64,000 bases of DNA from positions 1-64,000 of the forward strand of contig JACRPM010000002.1 of assembly GCA_016223205.1 (NCBI GenBank), in the 5' to 3' direction. A program made the translations under genes and the position numbers. Origin of the DNA: Candidatus Saganbacteria bacterium (GTDB lineage: Bacteria; Margulisbacteria; WOR-1; XYC2-FULL-46-14; WPAF01). The notes under the pieces were generated by a model. That model did not search any database. It worked only from the letters and a program-made list of their open reading frames with translations, and was not told the origin of the DNA. Positions within the stretch are counted from its first letter, which is position 1. Each line of letters starts with the position of its first letter. Of this stretch, positions 58,432 to 64,000 are shown in pieces.

Positions 58432-60231
58432 GTTAGTAAGAAAATAATCAATCTCGCCATCATCGCCCACGTGGACCACGGCAAGACCACCCTTACGGAT
58501 CATCTTTTGCGCCAGGGCGGCGCTTTCGGCGCGCGTGATGAGGTGCCCGACCTGGTGATGGATTCAAACGAGCTGGAGCGCGAACGCGGCATCACCATTT
58601 TCTCCAAGAACTGCTCCATCCATTACAAGGATTACAAGATCAACCTGGTCGACACCCCCGGGCACGCCGATTTCGGCTCCGAGGTGGAACGCGTCTTGAA
58701 GATGGTCGACTGCGTGCTGCTACTGGTTGACGCCCAGGAAGGGCCCATGCCGCAAACCAAGTTCGTGCTTTCTAAATCCCTAAAGCTCGGCCAACGCCCC
58801 ATCGTGGTGATCAACAAAATAGATAAAAAAGGTCAGCGCGCGCTCAAGGTGATCGACCAGGTCTTCGATCTTTTCGTTAAGCTCGAGGCCACCGACGAAC
58901 AACTGGATTTCCCCATTGTCTTTGCGATCTCGCGCCAGGGGATAGCCAAATACAACCTGGAAGATAAGTCGGCTGACCTAACTCCGCTCTTTGAGACCAT
59001 CCTAAAGCACGTCCCGCCCTATCCGGACCTCGGCGAAAAACCGCTGCAGTTCCAGGTCGCCAACCTGGCCTACAACGATTATGTCGGGCGCATCGCCATC
59101 GGCCGCATTTCGAGCGGCCACCTTTCCAAGAACCAGAACCTCATCTTATGCCGGAGGGACGGCTCCCTTATGCCGGCCAAGATCACCAAGCTTTCGATCT
59201 TCGAAGGGCTAAAGCAGGTGGAAGTCGAGGAAGCCGCCTGCGGGGATCTGGCGGCCGCGGCGGGTATCCTCGATATCACGATCGGCGAGACCATCTGCTC
59301 GGCCGAAAATCCCCTCCCCCTGCCTCTTTTAAAGATCGATGAACCTACTCTCACCATGGAATTTCTGGTAAATAGTTCCCCCTTTGCCGGCCGAGAGGGC
59401 AAGTTCGTCACCAACCGGCACCTGCGGGAGCGGCTGGAGAGGGAACTGCAAACCGATGTCGGCCTGCATATGGATGTATTAAGCGGGGTCGAGGGTTTTA
59501 AGCTTTCCGGCCGCGGCGAGCTCCACCTCTCCATTTTGCTCGAGAAAATGCGGCGGGAGGGCTACGAGGTGGCGGTCTCCCAGCCCAAGGTGATATTCAA
59601 GACCTTGCACAACGAAAAAATGGAGCCGGTGGAACAGGCGGTGATCAACGTTCCGGAACAATATGCCGGACGGGTCATCGAGATGATGGGTGGGCGCCGG
59701 GGCGAGATGCAGGACATGCAAAGCCGGAAAGGGACGACCAATTTGGTTTTTAACGTTCCCACCCGCGGCCTGCTGGGATTTAGGGCGGAGTTCATCATGG
59801 CTACCCGGGGGGAAGGAACAATTAGCCATTCTTTTTACCGCTACGAGCGCTACAAGGGAGACATCGCAAAAAGGCAGAACGGGGTTTTGGTCTCGGGGGA
59901 AAAGGGCCGGTCGGCCTCCTACGCGCTCAACAAATTGCAGGAGCGCTCCCGGCTATTTATCGGTCCGGGGGTGGAAGTTTACGAAGGGATGATCGTGGGG
60001 GAAAATTCGCGTGACCGCGACATGACGGTGAATCCTTGCAAGGAGAAAAAGCAGACCAATATCCGGGCGTCCGGGGCCGACGAGGCCATCCGCCTCACTC
60101 CGCCGATACTCTTGACCTTAGAGCAGGCGCTGGAGTTCATCGATGACGACGAGCTGGTGGAGATCACGCCCGGCAGCATCCGGGTTAGAAAAAAACTATT
60201 GACCGAACATCAGCGGGCGAGAAACGAATAA
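58432..60231 (+). CDS. typA: ribosome-associated GTPase TypA/BipA, non-AUG start
   Basis: The roughly 599-residue translational GTPase has G1 [15 protein letters not shown], the switch [10 protein letters not shown]3 [11 protein letters not shown] and G4 NKID. The BipA-specific C-terminal domain ([18 protein letters not shown]) is present. It acts in 50S assembly and stress adaptation. The first GTG (58471) cuts through G1. Upstream the frame holds no ATG, GTG or TTG. GTT at 58432 gives [17 protein letters not shown], equal in length to Escherichia BipA. GGGGTG lies 8 nt before it. Confidence 0.88.
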   Translation, partial: VSKKIINLAIIAHVDHGKTTLTDHLLRQGGAFGARDEVPDLVMDSNELERERGITIFSKNCSIHYKDYKINLVDTPGHADFGSEVERVLKMVDCVLLLVDAQEGPMPQTKFVLSKSLKLGQRPIVVINKIDKKGQRALKVIDQVFDLFVKLEATDEQLDFPIVFAISRQGIAKYNLEDKSADLTPLFETILKHVPPYPDLGEKPLQFQVANLAYNDYVGRIAIGRISSGHLSKNQNLILCRRDGSLMPAKITKLSIFEGLKQVEVEEAACGDLAAAAGILDITIGETICSAENPLPLPLLKIDEPTLTMEFLVNSSPFAGREGKFVTNRHLRERLERELQTDVGLHMDVLSGVEGFKLSGRGELHLSILLEKMRREGYEVAVSQPKVIFKTLHNEKMEPVEQAVINVPEQYAGRVIEMMGGRRGEMQDMQSRKGTTNLVFNVPTRGLLGFRAEFIMATRGEGTISHSFYRYERYKGDIAKRQNGVLVSGEKGRSASYALNKLQERSRLFIGPGVEVYEGMIVGENSRDRDMTVNPCKEKKQTNIRASGADEAIRLTPPILLTLEQALEFIDDDELVEITPGSIRVRKKLLTEHQRARNE

Positions 60232-60232
60232 T

Positions 60233-60259
60233 AAGGCGCCTGAAATTATCAGACGCCTT
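60233..60259. terminator. hairpin terminator between convergent typA and RRM genes
   Basis: AAGGCG and CGCCTT pair, extended by CTGA/TCAG after one mismatch, with a 5-nt loop. The T-run is short (TTATA). It may serve both directions. Confidence 0.65.
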
Positions 60260-60281
60260 ATACTCTTGACCAAATAACGGA

Positions 60282-60566
60282 CTAGAAACGCTTAAATTCT
60301 CTTCGTCCGCCCTCGCGGCTATCGGTCCTGGGCTTGGCTTCGTTAACCGTCAGTTCACGGTCGCCCCACTTCTGTCCGCTCATGCCGGCGATCGCTTTCT
60401 CCATATCGCCATCTTCCATGTCGACAAACCCAAATCCACGCGATTTGTTCGTCATTTTGTCCATCATGATCCTGGCCGATATGACATTGCCGAATTCGGA
60501 AAATTTACTTTTCAGCTCTTCGTCGGTCGCTGACCACGGCAAGTTCCCTACAAATATGCTTTTCAT
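60282..60566 (-). CDS. single-RRM RNA-binding protein, copy 2
   Basis: The 94-residue protein starts MKSIFVGNLPW (RNP2) and has RNP1 KSRGFGFVDM and an Arg/Gly tail (EGGRREFKRF). It is closely related to the copy at 53912-54187. The ATG at 60566 follows a GGAGGTC site. The likely role is RNA chaperoning under cold or stress. Confidence 0.93.
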   Translation of the reverse strand: MKSIFVGNLPWSATDEELKSKFSEFGNVISARIMMDKMTNKSRGFGFVDMEDGDMEKAIAGMSGQKWGDRELTVNEAKPRTDSREGGRREFKRF

Positions 60567-60597
60567 ATAATTGACCTCCTTTTTATTTTTTTCTGCT

Positions 60598-60658
60598 ATT
60601 AATAGGATGAAGAAACCCACTATGAGGTGTCAACACAATAAACTATTAACTTCGACCT
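60598..60658 (-). promoter_or_regulatory. conserved upstream blocks shared by both RRM genes, copy 2
   Basis: On the minus strand, AGGTCGAAGTTAATAG (60658-60643) and TGGGTTTCTTCATCCTATT (60619-60601) match the blocks upstream of the first RRM gene. The spacer between them is about 20 nt shorter here. TTGACA lies between them. Confidence 0.6.
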
Positions 60659-60734
60659 GATGTGGATTATGCCACTTTTCGGGTGGGAAGTAAAGGAGGC
60701 TTTTTCATCGGGAGGGGATCTGAAACGGGAGAAC

Positions 60735-60753
60735 ATATCACAAATTGTGATAT
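60735..60753. promoter_or_regulatory. candidate operator of the toxin-antitoxin unit
   Basis: ATATCACAAATTGTGATAT is a 19-bp almost perfect palindrome about 40 bp upstream of the -35 box of the antitoxin gene. A second pair of direct AGATTATCGA repeats flanks the -35 box. Binding by the antitoxin helix-turn-helix is inferred. Confidence 0.5.
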
Positions 60754-60794
60754 CCTCAAATGCAAGTATTTGTGTTAGATTATCGATATATAGA

Positions 60795-60823
60795 TTGACA
60801 GATTATCGAACATTGTATATAAT
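60795..60823 (+). promoter_or_regulatory. promoter of the toxin-antitoxin operon
   Basis: TTGACA (60795-60800) and TATAAT (60818-60823) are both consensus and 17 nt apart, the strongest promoter match in the window. The ATG is 25 nt downstream. Confidence 0.85.
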
Positions 60824-60848
60824 AGCATCGCTAAGGGGGCAAAAAAAG

Positions 60849-61649
60849 ATGGCCGAAGCTGAGCAAAAAAAGGTTGCTTTTCGCATAAAAGAATTAAGAG
60901 AGGAGAAGGGCTTATCCCAAGAGGACGCAGCCAGAATGCTGGACATATCTCGATCTGCGGTTTCTCAGATAGAAAACAACGAAAGAGGGATTTCCAGTAT
61001 GGAATTGGCAGTTTTTTCGAGAATTTTCCAGGTATCGACAGATTATATATTGGGCCTGGAAGAAAATCCTGAAATTGTATTGCCCAAAGAAACCGGCCAC
61101 GCGCAAAAGCAGGGCATGCGCATTTCTATTCCTCAAGTTAAACTAGATAAATTTAAACAGGTATTACTATATTTGCTTGAGCGATGCGCCGGGAAACCTA
61201 ATATCGGCGAAACAGTATTGTACAAATTGCTATATTTTATCGATTTTAATTATTATGAAACATATGAGGAGCAATTGACCGGAGCGACATATATTAAAAA
61301 TAAATACGGACCAACTCCGGTACAATTTATTAAAATTATAGATCAAATGAAAAATGATGGGGAAATAAAGGCTATCAAAGATCAATATTATGATTACCCG
61401 CAAAAAAGATATATCCCCTTGAAAAAAGCTGATTTAACCAAATTAAAAGCGAGCGAAAAAGATATAATTGATCAGGTAATTAATCAGCTTTCAGATAAAA
61501 CTGCCGCTGAAATAAGCGAATATTCGCATGAAGATATTCCATGGAAAGCCACGGGCGACAAAGAAAAGATTGATTATGAATTGGTTTTTTATCGAGCTCC
61601 TGCCTATTCCGTACGGAGCTATCCTGAAGAAGATAGCCATGGAATATGA
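60849..61649 (+). CDS. antitoxin: XRE helix-turn-helix plus Panacea (DUF4065) domain
   Basis: The 266-residue protein has an XRE domain (IKELREEKGLSQEDAARMLD, SRSAVSQIENNERG). A Panacea/DUF4065 domain follows (LLYLLERCAGKPNIGETVLY, KLLYFIDFNYYE, YIKNKYGPTPVQFIKI), described as an antitoxin module that can neutralise many unrelated toxins. The start is ATG 60849; the reading frame extends further upstream but across the promoter. It overlaps the toxin gene by 11 nt. The DNA is A/T-richer than its neighbours, which suggests horizontal transfer. Confidence 0.88.
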   Translation: MAEAEQKKVAFRIKELREEKGLSQEDAARMLDISRSAVSQIENNERGISSMELAVFSRIFQVSTDYILGLEENPEIVLPKETGHAQKQGMRISIPQVKLDKFKQVLLYLLERCAGKPNIGETVLYKLLYFIDFNYYETYEEQLTGATYIKNKYGPTPVQFIKIIDQMKNDGEIKAIKDQYYDYPQKRYIPLKKADLTKLKASEKDIIDQVINQLSDKTAAEISEYSHEDIPWKATGDKEKIDYELVFYRAPAYSVRSYPEEDSHGI

Positions 61650-61989
61650 ATGTCTGCCTGAATTTGAAAAGGATATAGAGCGCCTCTCAAAAAGAAGATT
61701 TCGCAGCTTGCCCGAAGATGTTGAAGTGCTAAAGAAAGTATTGGCGGTTTCTCCTACCGCCTTGCCACCGGTCAGTTTTAATATCAGCAACCTTCCAGTT
61801 CGACAAGATATTGTTAAGGTCAAAAAATTCGCATGTAAATCCCTTAAAGGTAGGGGGGCAAACAGCGGAATCAGGGTTATTTATACTTTTCATGTAGAAG
61901 AACAAAAAATTGTTTTTATTGAGATATATTTCAAGGGCGACAAAGAAAACGAGGATCGAGACAGAATACTTAAACATTATGGTCGATAA
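61639..61989 (+). CDS. toxin of the Panacea pair, RelE/ParE-like
   Basis: The 116-residue protein (CLPEFEKDIERLSKRRFRSL, IVKVKKFACKSLKGRGANSG, IRVIYTFHVEEQKIVFIEIYFKGDK) has the alpha-alpha then beta-sheet outline of RelE/ParE-type toxins. The basic RVIY strand is followed by IVFIEIY. Such toxins cleave mRNA or poison gyrase; which applies is not decidable here. The ATG at 61639 lies inside the antitoxin end, giving translational coupling. Confidence 0.8.
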   Translation: MEYECLPEFEKDIERLSKRRFRSLPEDVEVLKKVLAVSPTALPPVSFNISNLPVRQDIVKVKKFACKSLKGRGANSGIRVIYTFHVEEQKIVFIEIYFKGDKENEDRDRILKHYGR

Positions 61990-61992
61990 TAT

Positions 61993-62952
61993 TTAACTTC
62001 TCTCCCCATACAAGATCTCCTGCAACTCCCTGATCAACTCATTCCAGTAGCGCGCATTGCCCGCGTGGGGGAAATGGGTGGCAAAATCGGGCTCTTTGCT
62101 CTGCACCGCCAGCCAGGCGGCGTAATGGACGATCCGCATGGCCCGAAGATACGGGACCAGCTCCAGGGATTTGAGGTCAAAGGGGCGGAAGGTCTGGTAG
62201 CCCTTCAAAAACCAGCCGATCTCCTGCTCGCTTTTTTCCACAACATCCGGCAAGAGCATCCACAGGTCCTGCGCCGGAGGACCGACGCAAATATCGTCAA
62301 AATCAACGATATAGATCCCCTCCCCCGGCCGATGGAGCAGGTTCCCCTTGTGGCAATCGCCGTGGATAAGGATATATTCCTGGCCTTCAAATAACGGATC
62401 GGCGAGCGCGATCAGCTTTTCAACCGTAGTCAAAAAAGAATTGCGGAAATCGGATAGGAGGAAATCGTGTTCCGCTAAAACCTTCAGGTGCTCGCGGGTC
62501 GCCCTCCCCGGCCGCCAGATCAGACGATCTGCCTGATTATGCAATGCTCCGATCAGATGGATCCTCGCCAAAAGACGCCCCAATTCCTCCCAGGCATCTT
62601 TGTTGAATTCGTCTAATGCCCTGCCGCCTTTTTTCGGCATTATTTCAAAAGCGATCCCTTTTAAATTGAAAAGTGTCCGGCCGTTGATATCCAAGGGAGG
62701 GATGACCTGAACCTCGGCTTTTGCCAGGTCATGAAGGAATTTATGTTCTTCGAGGATCATCGCTTCGGTCCAGCGCCCCGGACGATAGAATTTGACGATC
62801 AGCCGCTCTTGGGGGTCGTGTTTTTCGAGCTCATAAACGCGGTTGATGTAGCTGTTGCGCTTTAGCAGTAGATTGCTTAGCTTTTGACCAAGAACTTCTT
62901 CCAGGCCTTGTAATATCGTATCGTGGTTGAGATCCTGCCACACGGTGCTCAT
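61993..62952 (-). CDS. SrkA/YihE-like kinase (aminoglycoside phosphotransferase fold)
   Basis: The 319-residue protein has the kinase fold with RLIVKFYRPGRW (ATP lysine), EIMPKKGGRALDEF, the Brenner motif ILIHGDCHKGNLLHRP and IVDFDDICVGPPAQDLWMLL. This layout matches the stress-response protein kinase SrkA. Its end is 3 nt from the toxin end (convergent). Confidence 0.85.
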   Translation of the reverse strand: MSTVWQDLNHDTILQGLEEVLGQKLSNLLLKRNSYINRVYELEKHDPQERLIVKFYRPGRWTEAMILEEHKFLHDLAKAEVQVIPPLDINGRTLFNLKGIAFEIMPKKGGRALDEFNKDAWEELGRLLARIHLIGALHNQADRLIWRPGRATREHLKVLAEHDFLLSDFRNSFLTTVEKLIALADPLFEGQEYILIHGDCHKGNLLHRPGEGIYIVDFDDICVGPPAQDLWMLLPDVVEKSEQEIGWFLKGYQTFRPFDLKSLELVPYLRAMRIVHYAAWLAVQSKEPDFATHFPHAGNARYWNELIRELQEILYGERS

Positions 62953-63013
62953 TAAGGAATGATAGCAAAATCAAGCGGGATAGTATAGAATATGCCCAAA
63001 AGGGGGAGATAAC

Positions 63014-63253
63014 ATGGCAGATGTCAAAGAAGAGTTCAAGGTAAAAGGTGAGGAACTGTTAAAGAAGGTCAACGAGCTCATTAAGGAAGGCAATGTCCGC
63101 AAAGTTACCATCAAGGGTAAAGAGGGCAACGAGATCCTCTCTTTCCCGCTGACTTTGGGCGTGATCGGAGCGGTGATCGCCCCGATACTCGCGGCGGTGG
63201 GAGCGGTGGCGGCCTTGGTCACCGAGTGCACCATTTCGGTAGAAAGAAAGTAA
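63014..63253 (+). CDS. DUF4342 family protein
   Basis: The 79-residue protein has an amphipathic Lys/Glu-rich helix (EEFKVKGEELLKKVNELIKEG), a beta pair (VRKVTIKGKEGNEILSFP) and a hydrophobic helix (GVIGAVIAPILAAVGAVAAL). This is the DUF4342 layout; function is unknown. GGGGGAG lies 8 nt before the ATG. Confidence 0.85.
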   Translation: MADVKEEFKVKGEELLKKVNELIKEGNVRKVTIKGKEGNEILSFPLTLGVIGAVIAPILAAVGAVAALVTECTISVERK

Positions 63254-63255
63254 AC

Positions 63256-63876
63256 ATGAAACTGCGGATCTGGGTTTCGATCTTATGCCTCTTTTGCTTT
63301 GCCGGCCTGGCTTTGGCCCAGGAATTCTCCGCCGACAGCGTCATGAAAATGAAAAATCAGCCCGACCGCACCTCCAAGATGTATTTCAAGCGTGACCGCT
63401 GGAGGATCGAGACCTCGGCAGGGGGACAGGATGTCATTACCATCTACCGGGCGGACAAAAATGTGGCCTGGATGCTCATGCCCCAGCAAAAAGCCTATAC
63501 TGAACAAGCCCTCAAATCACAAGATATGACTGTCCAGTCCCAAAAGATGCAGAACGAGACCGAGAGGAAGTTTTTGGGCAAAGAAAAAGTGAACGGCATC
63601 TCCTGCGATAAATACCTCATCTCTTATAAGACGAACGGCCAGGTCCAATCCATATACCAGTGGATCGGGGACGGCCTGGCGATAAAAAGCGCGGCCGTGG
63701 ACGGCAGCTGGTCCAGTGAATTGAGGAATATAAAAAAGGGCCCGCAAAAAGATCCCCTCTTTAATCCGCCGGCCGGCTATCGCAAGTTGAGCATGCCGAG
63801 CTATAAGATGGGCCCGTTCGATAAGCCCGCCTTTAAAGAACAGGTAATGCCGCAGATCCCCGGGATGGGCAACTAA
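63256..63876 (+). CDS. secreted DUF4412/LolA-like protein
   Basis: The 206-residue product has a signal peptide (KLRIWVSILCLFCFAGLALA). A beta-rich body follows, with FSADSVMKMKNQPDRTSKMY, VAWMLMPQQKAYTE and GISCDKYLISYKTNGQ. This resembles DUF4412 and LolA/LolB-type lipoprotein-carrier folds. The ATG at 63256 is 2 nt after the preceding stop and begins the signal peptide. Confidence 0.75.
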   Translation: MKLRIWVSILCLFCFAGLALAQEFSADSVMKMKNQPDRTSKMYFKRDRWRIETSAGGQDVITIYRADKNVAWMLMPQQKAYTEQALKSQDMTVQSQKMQNETERKFLGKEKVNGISCDKYLISYKTNGQVQSIYQWIGDGLAIKSAAVDGSWSSELRNIKKGPQKDPLFNPPAGYRKLSMPSYKMGPFDKPAFKEQVMPQIPGMGN

Positions 63877-63930
63877 ATCACCTGAAATCTCCCGCCCCTT
63901 TCATCCGATAACGCCTTGAAAGGGGTAAAC

Positions 63931-64000
63931 ATGCCTTTAAAAGTTGCCAGAAGATTATTGAATGGCGCCTGGCGCGTCGCGCAAGATGGTCTAAAAGGTT
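63931..64000 (+). CDS. start of a gene cut by the window end
   Basis: ATG at 63931 after AAAGGGGT opens a frame reading PLKVARRLLNGAWRVAQDG to the end of the window. Only 23 codons are visible, so no family can be named. Confidence 0.45.
   Translation, partial: MPLKVARRLLNGAWRVAQDGLKG

Overview
The window reads as chromosome from a free-living, probably anaerobic, two-membrane bacterium. The outer membrane is shown by ADP-heptose genes (gmhB, hldE), an LptC/LptA-type protein, a TolC-type efflux operon and several beta-barrel proteins. Anaerobic life is suggested by a 2-oxoacid:ferredoxin oxidoreductase operon carrying rubredoxin and a flavodiiron O2/NO reductase, by FeoB and by NifS/NifU-type Fe-S assembly. 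No 16S rRNA or ribosomal protein is present, so the phylum cannot be read directly. My guess is a candidate phylum of the Margulisbacteria/WOR-1, Elusimicrobia or Omnitrophica kind. Genes are packed tightly, with many 1-4 nt stop/start overlaps, so most transcription units are long operons.

Layout. 0-0.14 kb: end of an IS3-type insertion sequence. 0.14-7.6 kb: deoC, then a minus-strand operon (beta-barrel, asd, korA, korB, rubredoxin, fprA). 7.6-9.7 kb: SOS cassette (lexA, small protein, Y-family polymerase) behind a promoter that overlaps an 18-bp dyad. 9.7-16.8 kb: envelope and LPS operon (gmhB, deoxyhypusine-synthase-like gene, hldE, TPR protein, LptC/A) continuing into trxB, a carrier and larE. 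17-21.8 kb: iscS-iscU, a methyltransferase, mnmA, a CBM48-like protein and nadA. 21.8-25.7 kb: iron operon (DtxR-FeoA fusion, feoB, zinc ribbon, permease) with a perfect palindromic operator. 25.7-33.7 kb: response regulator, tRNA-CAU, tilS, folP, folK, tsaE, tsaB, rimI, metH. 33.7-37 kb: repeat-rich segment with a four-helix-bundle gene, a PEP-synthase-like protein, Mpg and an AbrB-type regulator. 37-43.4 kb: TolC/MacA/MacB-like exporter with two permeases, and a LacI regulator. 43.4-48.5 kb: accessory genes (unknown protein with a structured leader, radical SAM/SPASM protein, TlpA-like protein, GxxExxY nuclease-like cassette), then a lipoprotein and pyrR. 48.5-60.3 kb: phosphohexomutase, tadA, outer-membrane protein, two intact tRNA-Ser genes around a broken one, sodB, two RRM proteins, aminotransferase, TMEM175-type channel, typA. 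60.6-62 kb: Panacea-type toxin-antitoxin pair. 62-64 kb: SrkA-like kinase and small proteins.

Two signals stand out. First, short GC-rich palindromic elements sit in frame inside conserved genes (mnmA, metH, the phosphohexomutase twice, perhaps tilS) and inside the D-loop of a tRNA-Ser copy. The mnmA and metH copies encode the same peptide, so this looks like a protein-tolerated selfish repeat comparable in principle to Rickettsia palindromic elements. Second, three conserved genes (Y-family polymerase, typA, a large outer-membrane protein) have no ATG, GTG or TTG that would preserve the expected N-terminus. They appear to start at ATT, GTT and ATC, each downstream of a purine-rich Shine-Dalgarno-like sequence. 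Several other genes have a -10 box within about 10 nt of the start codon, which suggests leaderless transcripts. All functions are inferred by reading motifs; no database search was run.
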